Assembly: GCA_019722365.1 (NCBI GenBank)
Contig: JADFUC010002119.1
Location: forward strand, 140,488 to 204,487
From: Lithospermum erythrorhizon
Taxonomy: Eukaryota > Streptophyta > Magnoliopsida > Boraginales > Boraginaceae
Reading direction: 5' to 3'
Length of the DNA stretch: 64,000 nucleotides
The notes under the pieces are model-generated. The model had not been told where the DNA came from and did no database searches. It worked only from the letters and a program-made list of their open reading frames with translations. The translations under genes and the position numbers were made by a program. Shown here one piece after another: positions 24,362 to 36,694 of the stretch (the first letter of the stretch is position 1; each line of letters begins with the position of its first letter).

Positions 24362-25739
24362 AAGATGTCCTTGTTCTCACTTTTCGTTTTATTGCAAAAC
24401 AAAAATAATAGTATCCAGTTATTTATCCCAAGCTTTATGTACTAGATCTTTTCAATGAGAATAATTGAAAAACGAATAAGCAGTTATGTTTTTCTTACTA
24501 TTCTTTCCAGTTTTTATGTTTTGATTTTTTTTTTTTTAAGATTAATGATATGACAATCATCTATATTTTCAAGATCAAGATATTATTAATCGATCACCTA
24601 TCTTAATCTAAGGTTATGGGTGTAGTTGATGGTTACCGGACTTTGGGAATAGCATATATTTGCCCTCCTTTTGGATTAGAATAAGTCGAAATGGAAGTAA
24701 AACTTCAACATTAACCATTAACCTATGACAGTAATCATTAATCAATGTGAATCGAGACCGAATATTTTGAAATACCGTTTCAACACTATTTACCTTGTCG
24801 AGGTGAAAGTGTTAAATAAAATTCAGAAAATGTAATTTAATAAGCAAATGAAAACATTAAAGATATTCCAAACAAATCGGCTAAGACAATGTCTGGATGC
24901 ATGACACACCAACTATAAAATGAAAAATGCCTATAATTAATATACATGTCCATAAAAATTGAATTGCAATTCACTTTATGCTATTCATATAATGTAATAA
25001 AAAATTGGAAGAACATAGATTGATTCAGACTTCGTGACATATATATTCCTACATTATCCAAAACTAAGAGTTTATTGATGATGACTGGCCAATGAAAATA
25101 GGATTGAGAATTCTAAGAGATTTGAAGCATGAAGTGTGTAAGCAACGACAACGTAAAGAATCCAAACTCCAAACATCTCGAGTGAACGTGAACAAAGTTA
25201 TAATCAGGTGCAATTTGAAAAGCAACTTAAAGTGAGGCATACTGCACTTTTCAATATATGGTCACAATAGATAAAGCAACTTAATATTCCATAGTAATAT
25301 ATATTGAGCCAATTAACAGAGGAAACCTTGTAGACATGATCATTAATCCCAAACATGAAAACTACTCACACAATAAGTCTAACTGGGAACAATGTATATA
25401 CTTGCAACAACTGAAGTAATGGAAGTCCGAACAATGATGAGTTCACCGAATCATCATACTATTGAGAAGTCAGACGTTCAGAAGAAACTATTTGGGTATG
25501 CTTACTACGATAAATAAACACCCACGAATGTAATACAGATAAATCTATCAAGTTGTACAATAAGGGGAAAATATAATTACTAGATCACAATTACGCATGT
25601 ACCTGAAAGATGCAAGATGGACACATCGAAGGTGTGTGGCATAACTCTTTCGGAGGTTTTACATGAAGAAGGCTCCATAAGAGTTAAGCCATGCACCCTC
25701 TTAATTAGCTGATCATCAGTGCAGAAGACTATCTCCTTG
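24362..25739. other. Convergent intergenic region with the 3' ends of both neighbouring genes
   Basis: Contains the 3' leader of the DUF2828 transcript and that of the minus-strand ASCH gene. AATAAT/AATAAG-like words at 24406, 24461 and 24474 could serve as polyadenylation signals for the plus-strand gene. No coding region is seen between them. Confidence 0.5.
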
Positions 25740-28700
25740 TCAATCTCTAATTTTCATCTTAGAGGCTGAAGGCTGTTCATTATGTTTTGGAGTTATATCT
25801 TCAACTCTGTATCTAGTCCTTGATGGAATTGGTGTGTGCTCAACTGAAGTTGTTGTTGACTGGTTATAGTTAGGCTTAGCGAATTGGGTGGCAGCTGCAC
25901 GAGCACCAGCTATAGCTGCAGTAAGAGTAGGAGACTTTTCCCCTTTCGACTGATTATTGGAGCCTCTTACAGAAGAACCAATCGATCCTGGCTTTAAAGA
26001 AAAAGCATCTCTTGCATCTGGAAGCGGAAACGTAACACGAAGAGGAGTACGAACCTCAGCAAGACCTCTTTCTGCACCTTCGTATACCTTGTTGGAAAAG
26101 AAATAAAAGAGTATAATTAGAGAACCCTTAACATCGATGACATAGACAATTAGTAATACAAACAGAAATACAAATATACTATTCGCCACATGCTTGATTG
26201 ATACCTTCCTTTCCAAATTATAGACGCCTTGGTATCCTCGCATCTCAAATGGGACAATCAGCTTCTGAAAATACAAATGTGGCATTGATTTAATAAATCA
26301 TGTCATTACATGGGCAAGCATGTATGAAACATATTAGTCTATATACCTGAGGTTGCTCGCACAACCAACAATAGTCTGTTAGTGCTTCCTGTCTCACCTG
26401 CAAACAAATCCTTACTAGGAAAGGAAAATAGACATGAAAATAAACCCATTGGAAGGCTATTAGTAAATGAAGGAACTCACGCCTTCAGGAACTTCCTCCC
26501 AATTTGCTAACTGATCACGTGTAAGACACCCAACCACTTCCACACAACCTATACAAATGGGGAAAACGTAATTATCATCAGGGGTCCTAAATCCTAATGA
26601 ACTCGTGAGTGTCAGAAATGAAGGCTCTCACAAAGCTTGTTGTACAACTAATTCACCTCATCAGCATGATATCATGCGCGGGAGGTATTAATGGTGATTA
26701 TAGAAGCTTCAACAACTAAGTTGTTGATCACACAAATGACATGATTCACTTCAGTGGCATGATACTTTTTCATACCATATGGTTTATCAGCCAAAAGATA
26801 TATAATGCAGACTTTAAGGTAACTTCGAGCAAAGATGACAAAACATTCTCTCATGTTTTGACTTAGTTATATCTAACCTTCAACATAGGTCATATCGGGA
26901 TACAATGACATGCTAATAATTACACAGTATTTCCCTAAATGCAGAGAGAATTAAATAACAACGAAATCAATACCTAGAAGTCTTGAGGTTGGGTAATGTT
27001 CAGGAAACTTGAGATCTGTGATGCCATCCAAGGCATAGATTTCTCTGTAGAAGTCCTCCATCGCTTTGATTGTACTAGGATCTGGGACCTTACCAGCTGC
27101 ATGAATCCACAATCTTCCTGCAGTGAAATTTTAAAATCAGCTTAATCTTTATCTCAAAGTTACAACAATAATAGAGTTTAAAAGCTCCGAGTGTCTAACA
27201 TGAAACTAATATGGATTCAAATTCAGAAATATATCAAACAAAAACGAATCATTTTATTGGACATATTGCTTTTTACATGGGATAAAACATGCGAAGCTGA
27301 ACACGAGACGCAGAACAACAAGCAACTAAGGACTTATATTAGCTTGTTATGTACATGGGATAAAACATGAGAAGTGATTGGTGATACTTTTTCATGCTAA
27401 TATAGTGTTCATGTCCCATTTTGCTCTATGGATGATCTACTATATGATAATCTATACATCCAAGGGAAACGGCAATATTTGTCTTGACAAAGCGAAGAGA
27501 TTCTCATTCTAACCACGACCAGCTCCAATTCAAAGAACAACATTAGATCTTCCAACCCATTCCTAAAAGAGTCAAATTTTCTGAGAATAAAATATGAACC
27601 TACTCTAGAATTCTATAGCATCCACCAAGACCAGAAACCTTGAACCCCAAACCGAATTGTTATTATTGTTCGTTCAAGGTCTACCAACTACCAGTCTACC
27701 ACCAAGACCAGAAATCTCGAACCCCAAACCGAATTGTTATTATTGTTCGTTCAAGGTCTACCAACTACCAGTCTACCACCAACTTAGGTCATTCTTCAAT
27801 TTTCAAATAACAAATAAATTACTTGTACTAATCACAAACAAGCGACGACGAAACTGAGACAGCATTGCAAATACTTAAACATGACCAACAAAACAAACTG
27901 CCTCTTCATTCATCAATCATTGACATTATTTAGATCAAACAAGAAATACCTAATTTTCTTTAACACAATCAGCAAAGCTAAAAAAAGTCAACTTTAGTTT
28001 ACAGAACTCTAAATCACACATTAATTAACTTAAAAAACAATTAAAGAGTATAAAATTCATATTAAACTCAAGGTAAAACAATTACTTAGTAAAAAACAGC
28101 AATAGACTTTTTTAACATAGAATCACATTAAAGTTTTTAATTTTAGCACTACTAAATACTAAATATCCATAACAATTCAAAAACAACTAAAAGTAAATAA
28201 AAGATTCAACTTTTATGCATATATAGTAGTAACTACCAAAAATAATTATAAGACAACCCAATTCATATCATTCTAAACCAAAACAACAAACAAAATTGTG
28301 AAGACTAACCATTAAAAAATAAAGAAAATAATAAATTTTGTATGTATTCCCTCCGTTTAGTTTACATGATAATGGAACTAAAAAGCATGGAAATAAAAAG
28401 TAGGGATTGAATAATATTATTAATACACCTAAAAACTAATTCATCAAAAAACACTTTTGTTGAAATTGGAGATAAAAGGTATTTTATTTACGAACAAAAG
28501 TAGAATAATTAAGATAAAGTTGTATTAAAATCATCAAAAAACAACAAAATTCATATCAATCTAATTATCTAAAGCAAAACAAACAAACAAACAAAATTTT
28601 GTATGTAATTAAGAAATCAAGAAAAGAAAGAAAGAAACTGAATTAGTTAAAAAAACCTGTTAAAGGGGCAGGCCAAGATCTTCCTTCAATACGTTTAATA

Positions 28701-28786
28701 CCATAAACCAACAAAGATGCCCATGGTTGATGCATTGTCAGACATGGGTTTCTGTAATTCACTATGTTTCTATTCCTATTTGCCAT
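25740..28786 (-). CDS. ASCH-domain protein (activating signal cointegrator 1-like), six exons
   Basis: Six minus-strand exons join in frame with GT-AG borders: 28657-28786, 26974-27117, 26481-26548, 26347-26397, 26205-26264 and 25740-26087, giving 266 residues. The ASCH domain fills about residues 13-150: PCLTMHQPWASLLVYG, then the family core G29-x-K31-x-x-E34-x-R36 in YGIKRIEGRSW, the PTSRLLGCVEVVGCL strand and VPFEMRGYQGVYNLE. The ASCH fold is a PUA-like RNA-binding barrel; in animals the same domain closes the transcription coactivator ASC-1. Plant relatives are short proteins of this kind, without the zinc finger of animal ASC-1. The C-terminal 100 residues are low-complexity and rich in S, A and T. 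I chose the start at 28786 because relatives begin only 10-15 residues before PCLTMHQPW; an in-frame ATG at 28840 would add 18 basic residues. Intron 1 is about 1.5 kb and repeat-bearing. Exact role in plants is unknown. Confidence 0.88.
27622..27775. repeat. Two-copy 77-bp tandem repeat inside intron 1 of the ASCH gene
   Basis: The unit begins CCACCAAGACCAGAAA at 27622 and again at 27699. The copies differ by only a few bases (for example ACCTTGAACC against TCTCGAACC). A third start, CCACCAAC at 27776, diverges at once. The duplication creates a repeated open frame (27657-27857) that has no coding meaning. Confidence 0.85.
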
Positions 28787-31184
28787 CTTTGCTATTTTTC
28801 CAATTATTGTTTTCACTTTGGTCTTCTTCTTTTTGTACAATAAAGATACATAATTACTTTTATATTTTTTAACATAATATATAATTACGAAAATAACGAA
28901 TCAGAATCAATAATTTATTATTCATAATTAATTGAAATAAATTATAGATTCTTCAAAATGTGATTAAAATTTTAAGAGTGTAAAAATACGAAGGACAATT
29001 TGGTTACAAATATCTCGTCAACTACATATAGTAATTTTTTACTACTGCGTATAGTAGCTACGATAATTTAATTAGCACACTATGTCTTGTATTATTTTAA
29101 ATATTATACAATTTTTTCATTATTAACTTTTGTTAGAATAATTTAATGACAAATGAAAAATACAATATTACCCTTGATAGTTAATTTCTTTTTATTTTTT
29201 ATAAAAAGTATATTTATAACATTTTATATCTAAAGTAGTAGTTATAAAGTGGACTACGTGGAACGAGTTGCAAAACTTCTCCATTAAGAAACAGAGGCGG
29301 TATGGAGCCAAAACCTAAGATCTATCAAAGCAACATCAAAAGTCGTGAAATCCCATAAAAAATCATCAAAATTCCATCAAACATTCAATATTTGATACAA
29401 TACTACTTCTAAAAATATCACCTTATTGATGAAAGTTGTCGAAACACGAAGTTGACTAAGGAGGATGGAGGAATGAAGAACACCTTTTTTATTCGAACCA
29501 AAATCGGCGTTCGAAATCGATCAAAATCCTTACAAAACCAGCAAATTGTGGATGGAAAAAGGTTTGATAAGCCTCAGGTTAGTAATCTTAATGATAATAA
29601 GAATGTTCAATTTGATATGATGGAAATAGATACAATAACTTCGGTGGATGTTATGAATTAATACTTATTCTAGTAACTCTAAATACTTCAGTTTATATGA
29701 TGGGTCTTTAAAATCCTTGAAATGTAAAAGGGGAAATTTAGAGTTAAATTGTCCTTTACAATTAGAAGGTATTGACTGCCCTAAAATGAAAAACCAAAAA
29801 TTGAAAATCAGATTAAGGTTGTCTTGGACAATATGTCTTTTTGTTCGTATAGAGCTAGGTATTCATATTTTGATTTGGTTGAACCTAAGAACGAAAAAGG
29901 AAATTTGACAAAAGAACTAAAGCTTGATTCAAATTTCACTTTTGACAATAAAATATCCCCTAACAGAACAAAGAATCATATGGAGTCCCAGGATGTTGGC
30001 AATTCATTCCTCATAAACTCTCCCATTATTAGATGCACATCTATTAAGATATTCGATCATGTCCCTGTGTTACTGATATTAAGTGCCCGATGTGTTTTAG
30101 GCAAATCATAGTTATAAGTATGAAATGTACTTTGATGATAATCTGGTTAGTCTTGATAGGTGTACGTTAGACTATATAGAGGTGTACTTGATGGAGGTTT
30201 TCCTTTGATCCAGGGTTAGAATGGAATTTTAGGAAAAGCCAAAAAATTTCTTTTTTCAACTGATCATACTCGAAGAAAATGTTTTTGGAAGACTATTCAT
30301 TTTCTTTTACAAGCCATTAATAAAAGTCATGTTACTTGGATATATTGGCAATTGAGGAGGCTTTGGAAGATTGTCCAATCAATTTCAAGAATAAAGGCAT
30401 TTTAGGAAGTTGTCATAAATTTGGTAATCTTTACTATTTTTCTTATACTACTTCAAATATTATTTCATATAATAATCACTCTTGTACCACTGATACATTT
30501 AATTTAGGAATATGAATTCTGATGGATCTTCTCGTTATTATTATTTCTTTTAAGGATGCCCTATTCAATCGATTTCTTATCGACATTACAAAAATATCCA
30601 AATCTGACATTGACCAAGAGAGTCCTGAGCTTCTCTTTGCTCGCCATCAAAACACCTACTTCCATTAGGCTCACTTGTCTATTATAATTGCGACCACAAT
30701 TGGCATTGAAAATTTTCCACTAATAACAATGACTAAAGAGAGAACCTTGAGTTTCTCTTCTACTTATGTCAAAATTCTTGTTTCATCTATCTTCCTTCTC
30801 AGTCTCAAGTCCATCGTATTCTATTTATTCTTTATATCTTATTAGGGATGCAAGGTGATTTTAAATATGAATTAATATTTGCGATTAGTAATGCTTGTTT
30901 GGAAGGTTTCATCGCTGGAGGATTCTTTCCAAACCTTGGTGTTTAAGGTTTTTAGATATTATGCATGCTTGTATCAAGCTTCGTTTGTTAGATTTTGTTA
31001 GCCATATAGGCTCGTTTGTGAAATATGTATAAAATGTTATTATGTGTAATTATCAACAAAAAAATGGACTACTTTCGTGGTATTGGGCGCAAATGGTCGT
31101 GGGATTTGTGGCACACGGATAAAATTATTTTTTCCTTTTTTTTATAGTTTTGGGTTTTTTTTGTTATATTCTGTTAGAAGCTTC
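28787..31184. other. Intergenic DNA; degraded unrecognised coding-like patch at 29.45-30.1 kb
   Basis: The ASCH promoter must lie in the first few hundred bases right of 28786. Frames at 29452-29661, 29717-29908 and 29824-30111 have protein-like composition, broken by stops and frame changes, and might be one decayed reading frame. I recognise no domain. The sequence from 30.5 to 31.0 kb repeats words such as GAGAGAACCTTGAGTTTCTC and GAGAGTCCTGAGCTTCTC. Confidence 0.35.
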
Positions 31185-31530
31185 GATAAATTAATACTCG
31201 ATTATTTAATAAACTCTCTAAGATAATATTTTTGGTCCGTCCCGACTCGGGAATAGGGTGCTAAATTAATAATTCGTGCTCTTTTTCGTTCTTTTTTCCA
31301 TTTATTTTACCAGCGGTCATATCACATTGTGTTTTTTGTTCACTTTTCATATATATATATTTGATAAATTAATACTCGATTATTTAATAAACTCTCTAAG
31401 ATAAATTTTTGGCTCGTCGGGACTTGGGGATAAGTGCGAGAACAATAATTCGTGCCCTTTTTCGTTCATTTTTCATTATTTCTACACACGGTCATATGTA
31501 GTGTCTTTTTTCATTCTTTTTCTAGAAACA
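31185..31530. repeat. 178-bp tandem duplication beginning GATAAATTAATACTCG
   Basis: GATAAATTAATACTCGATTA and the following TTTAATAAACTCTCTAAGAT are at 31185 and again at 31363, a period of 178 bp. Later parts (CGTGCTCTTTTTCGTTC against CGTGCCCTTTTTCGTTC) keep the alignment for most of the unit. CGATAAATTAATA-type words are common in plant DNA transposon remnants. No open frame is involved. Confidence 0.75.
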
Positions 31531-33160
31531 TCGTCCTCGCTCCTCACTAGTATTTTTTAAATATTTTGATAATACTATTTACCTAAAAATTTCATAATAC
31601 TACTTTCTTACAATTTATGAAGCTAAAACTTTTAAATTAAGACTTGAAAGTGACAATTGTTTATTATATACTATCTCGACTCAATTTAGTGATATTATTA
31701 TTTTTTATGTGTCACACTTTGATCATAAATATCATGAAAAATATGATAAAATAATACTATTAAAATATTTCAAAAAGCAATCCAATGTTATTAATTTTAT
31801 ATTTATTTAGTAAAATAAAATTAAATTAAGAAATAAAATTAGAATGGCTTAGCGATAAAAATAAAAATATCATTTAAATTAGTTGGAGAGAGCATGTTGT
31901 AAAAAAATGGTTATAAAAAGGATTAAAGGAATGAGTAAAAATCAATTAGGATAAAATGGTTTTAAAACATTAGATATTTTTAGGGAATAACTATTTTGCA
32001 ACCTGAGTCTCAAGTCATACAAATAAAGAATATAGTTGCTTTCATTCTTAATTTTTATGGAGATTTAGATATTTGGGGATCACAGCATTTAAAATAAAAC
32101 AAAAGGTGTAGGTGCTATTAGAATTATATAAACGGTAGTATGCTACTTTTAAACAATACAAGACCATCGGATGCAATTTACCCAGACTAATACTTTAATT
32201 TTTTGTCACGTACAGCGGTTAGGCACAGCAAATGAGCGTTAGGTTGACTCAATTCGGAGAATTCGGCTTGAAATAGTTCGATTTGCGGCTGATTGATGAA
32301 CTTATGAGCCGGGCGAGCGTTAAAGAAAATCAGTATTCGACAAACCGGGCGAACTATTCGAACATGTTCGGTACCATCCTCCGTTAGTCCCAAAAAGCCC
32401 GATACTTGATTATCATATTTCCCATAATAACTGACTCGTCCATTCGTTTTGATCGCGGTGCTTATCCATGCTCGAGCCCCGTTACTAACAAACAAACCCT
32501 CCTGCAATTACAGCCGATAACACCTCCACCAATCTGCAGCAACCTTCTGTCCATTCCCCCGCCATCCCTCGAGTATCTCCATTTTTCTCTCTCTTCCCTC
32601 CCGCTTCACCACTCTTTCTCTTTTGTACAATCGTCTCTAGTTTATTTGAAGATTTTAATGATGTATTGAATTGAAGGTTTAAAGCGAAATTGAAGATTCC
32701 ATGGCTAATTGGTTTTTTTAAAAACCTACCCACACCACACCTGATTAGAATCGGGCAGGAACTGCAAGTCGTTGGAAGACCTCTGGCCGTTAGGTCATTG
32801 ATGTTCGTTCACGTAGCTAATTGGTGATCATTATTACCAAATCAATTAGGTATTTCATTATTTTTTTTATTCAGTGGATTGAATTATTTCAATTTATATT
32901 TTAATTGTTTTAAATTTGGTTCAATTCTGAGGCCTCATGTAATATTATTTCGAGTTTACAAATAATATAGGAAAGAACTAGACAATATGATTCGGTTGAA
33001 CTATTTTCGAGAGCAGTTGAAAAGATTAGGACAATCAAACCCATTTTTTTTTAAAAAAAAAAACCCTTCGAACTCGAACTCCGAACCTTAAAACTTAAGA
33101 TTCGTCGAACCATAGTTAAAGTATGGTTCGGAATACCCCGTTTAAGGCTTACACGTGATT
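31531..33160. other. Intergenic DNA with decayed repeats, no gene
   Basis: 31.6-31.9 kb is AT-rich. 32.2-32.42 kb and 33.0-33.13 kb carry several GTTCGAAC/TTCGGCTTGAA-type words in both orientations, as seen in old hAT- or Mutator-type non-autonomous elements. Frames at 32187-32733 overlap on both strands and are not convincing. Confidence 0.4.
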
Positions 33161-33296
33161 ATGTTACTGTGGTAAAATCATTACTTATTTGTACTTTGAC
33201 AGTTTTACAGTTTGATAATAATTGCACTATGTTACTGTGATATAATCATTATTTACTTGTAATTTGACAGTTTTACAGTTTGATAATAATTGCACG
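33161..33296. repeat. 68-bp tandem duplication
   Basis: ATGTTACTGTGGTAAAATCA at 33161 recurs as ATGTTACTGTGATATAATCA at 33229. Both units end in TTTGATAATAATTGCAC. Two copies, few differences, non-coding. Confidence 0.85.
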
Positions 33297-33849
33297 GTGC
33301 AATATGGACCTAAGCTAACACCTAATTTTCATGGATACACATGAATAAGATACGCTCCCTTCGTACAAATTTCATTTCGAAGAAGAAATTGAGAATATAA
33401 TTTCATTCAAAACATGAGTTCAGTTGAATTTAAAAATATATGAAAAGATTATATTACGGAGTACATGATTTACATATCAAACATTTATATGTTTACTATT
33501 TATATACTGAAAATATAATATTTGATTAAGATTAATTTAAAATCAAGATGGAAGAATTTTTAACTGATTAATCAAACTATTTATAATATATGAAGTAAAA
33601 TATAGGTTAATTGGCCGTTTGCCCCACAATACGTTATCTTGTCAAGTTGTCCCTAAACTTTATCTTGTCGTATGCCTAAACTTTATTTTGTCGGGATTGC
33701 TCGCCTTCGTTTTTCACATTTTAAAATTCATTTTCAGCTAAAAACTTAAATAATTATTTATCCCTAACACTACACTAAAGCTCGGGGGACAATATGAAAA
33801 TATTTTTGCAAGTTGTCTTTTCTGGGTTATGTCTTTTTCGGTTTTTACG

Positions 33850-34425
33850 TGGCTGGCCGAGGATCAGCAGTGCATTTGCTCTTGCGTGTTGTGAACTATC
33901 TCAAAGGGTGTCGGGTTATAGTACTCTTTTGAGGACAAAATGTGACTTGTATCTAAGTAGGTTGGTGTGATTCGATTGGGTCGGTGCATAAAACACTCGT
34001 TGTTCGGAGTTTACGGTAGGATTGTATTTCTTGGCGATTCTCACCATTTCTTGGAAGACAAAAGAAGTAGGCGATTGTTTCTCGTTCTTAATTTGAAGGC
34101 TGAATATGGAGTCTATAGTACTTGCATTGACATGTGGATTGAAGTAGTTAAAGGGTTTGTTAGGTTTTTAGGCGTGGATGGAATTCTCGGCCAGGTAGAG
34201 TGAAATGTGATGGTCGGGTCACTTCATTCCATGAGCGCACAAAAACATATAGAGATTGACTGTCATTTCTTGAGGAATGCTACCTTGGATGGGACTATTT
34301 CTAGTACCCATGTACCTACTGCGATCGAAGTGGACATTTTTCACCAAGGCATTAGGAAAGCGTCAATTTGAGTTTTTACTTCGTAAGTTGGACATTTATG
34401 ATCTTCATGCTCCAACTTTAGGGGT
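33850..34425 (+). pseudogene. Ty1/copia RNase H and pol C-terminus relic
   Basis: Read across frameshifts, this gives the usual end of a copia polyprotein: a YLKG-type block, TKCDLYLS, a degraded tract corresponding to the SDWAG/RRSLTGY region, a FLGD-S/WKTKKQ-like block and VSRS, then EAEYGVYSTCIDMWI. The last blocks are VFHERTKHIEIDCHFL, HVPTAIxVDIFTKALGKRQF and LLRKLDIYDLHAPT. The last part is still open in one frame (34277-34597). There is no reverse transcriptase, integrase or gag nearby, so this is a 3' fragment. At 34418-34427 TTAGGGGTGG could be the worn polypurine tract, with LTR sequence beginning directly after. Nonfunctional. Confidence 0.8.
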
Positions 34426-34441
34426 GGTATTAGACAGATAT

Positions 34442-34503
34442 CGGGAAATTATTATTGTGTTTACACATTGTACGGGAAATTATTATTGTGTTCACACTCT
34501 GAC
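34442..34503 (+). repeat. 31-bp tandem duplication just after the copia relic
   Basis: CGGGAAATTATTATTGTGTT is found at 34442 and at 34473, with the rest of the 31-bp unit also similar (TACACATTGTA against CACACTCTGA). If the preceding relic reads into its 3' LTR, the duplication lies near the start of that LTR. Confidence 0.7.
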
Positions 34504-36610
34504 GAATATTAGCCCAATAAATTATATCACTATATATTGTACATGTTGTTCATTAATAATACCAGATGATTATTTTCTACACTTTATTTGGAGTTAGGAC
34601 CCATTGGAGTTATTACTCGTCAGAGTGTAAATATCATTATCTAAGTGTGGATAATGTTTTTTTTTAGATTTATTTTTGTCATTTTGTAGACTTTATATCC
34701 ACAAAACAGGAGGAAAAATAAATTGTACGAGGTCATGTGCTTGATTATATTGGCACATTTTCATCTGGATGCATGTACGAGCAAAATTAAAAAATCACTT
34801 GCTCTAAAATGATTGAACATACAGAATATCACAAAAGGAGATTATTAGAAGAACAATAAATTTCAGTAAACTATCTTCCTTATGCTGGTACAACATTCAA
34901 CATGTTGCGCCTAGTTGATGAATCATGTTTTCTGTTGAAATATGTAAATTGAGAGCAGTCTCGCTGTCCCAAATTTTCACGAGGTTTAGTTTTAATAATT
35001 GGTCCTATAAAAGGGTCTTAGATTTTTTAGTTTTGTGTTGCACCAATAGTTAATGAATTTTACTATAATTAGTAGAACCTCAACTATTCAGTAAAATTTT
35101 TATATTCATACAATGAAATTTGACCACAGAATAGTGTAGGATAGTAATTTTATTAAGATTGTAGTGATCTACGCATCGAAACTTCTTTCCATTTGTAATA
35201 TGTATTAAACAAAATGCATTTATAGTGAAATTCTGGTGATTGTCTTATGGATTGCCTAAACCACGTGTTTGGGATCATACGTAAAAATGCTGATGTATTT
35301 CCTTTAATGTTTTTTTTTTTCGGAGGAAGAATGTTTTTTATAAGGCCCATACGTGGATCGGGCCCCAAGACCTACCATTATGGAGGCTTGGAGGCAGGGG
35401 TGATAGCTGATAAGTAGAGCGCTTGGTTGAAAAAATATAACTGTTCCTTTAATGGTTTTGTTTTGTATTGAAATCAGGGGGTGGGGGAATTTATAATTTT
35501 TTTTCTTGTTTGGGAACTCAAATACTTAATTTTTAAGGAGAACAAATTACAGTGATTTTTACATTACCCTAAAATCCTTCTCCCAAATCGAGGAGAAAAT
35601 GGAGAGGAACATAACATTTAATATTCACCGTAATTCTCTCCCTCCCCAAAATTATTGTATCAAATAATTATTTAATTTATTTTCCTTGGTTTATCCGATT
35701 CTCTTCCTAGGTTAATTTAAATATTTCTCCTCTCCCCTTTGATTCGCTAATCCAAACATAACATAAGTTTATTACTTAATTTTTAGTCTCGTACTGTATT
35801 TTGTTATAACAAATAGTATTTGTTATAACATCCTCATTAGGTCCTGTTTGCTTTAAAGGGAGGAATAAGAGGAGTAAAATCTAGAATTTGAGCAATAAGA
35901 TTCACCAATGGGTCTTCACTTAAAATTATGCCTTGTAACGCGGTTCACCAATGGATTTAGACATTGTCTTAAATAGACTGACTCATAAAAGAAATATGAA
36001 AGCGAAATCGCGTGCGATTGAAGTTCGCGTCACCAAATAGAAATAGGCGATTAAATCTTCATCATACCATGTTAAATTTTTTCCCTCTAAATAAAATCAA
36101 TTTGGCAATAAAGAAATTAACACATAACATTATAAACCAAGTTAAATGTCTTATTCTACCAATATCCTTAACAAAATCATATTATTCATTTTTTTTAAAA
36201 GTTGGGAGTGAAATTTAAGTTATCCAATCTCATTGAACAAATCTTGTTGTTTAGGGTATAACTTGTCTAAATTATTTTTCTAAAAAGAAACAGAAGTAAA
36301 AATTTCAATCATGCAGAAGCAGTTATCTAACATGGTATTTCTTGAAAACGAAATAAGAAAAGTTGTTAGAGAAATAACTAATGAGTGGTTTTGATTCACA
36401 ATAAGGGATGTATTTTGTTATTATTGAATTCATAAAATCTCCAAATAATATTTTTTTCTTCATACAAAACTGAACATTTTCTTGGGGACCTAGAAAATAC
36501 AAGTGTTACACGACTAAGCCTAGTTTTAGTAAGAAGTAAGCAGTTCATTTGCTTCCAAATCAAGTAATGATTACGGAATTAAGAAGAAGAAAATTGACTG
36601 TTTTATTTAG
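34504..36610. other. Intergenic DNA upstream of the KCS gene
   Basis: No supported gene. 35.47-35.77 kb has the look of a small non-autonomous element (TTGTTTGGGAACTCAAATA at one side, CGCTAATCCAAACATAAC at the other), but no clean inverted termini or target duplication were found. From 36.24 kb on the sequence is plain AT-rich promoter-type DNA. Confidence 0.4.
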
Positions 36611-36611
36611 C

Positions 36612-36619
36612 CTATAAGT
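36612..36619 (+). promoter_or_regulatory. Possible TATA box of the KCS gene
   Basis: CTATAAGT lies 75-83 bp before the upstream ATG at 36695. It is the best TATA-like word at a sensible distance, but the region is AT-rich and the call is weak. Confidence 0.3.
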
Positions 36620-36694
36620 AGATGAAATGATTATCTGCCTTAATTCATGATCAGTTCAAATAACAAAGTGCATAACAATATAGTATAATATTCA

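Noticed and set aside
29452..30111. Possible broken host gene
   Set aside because: Protein-like composition in three adjacent frames, but no domain could be named and stops separate them. Kept only as a note in the intergenic entry.
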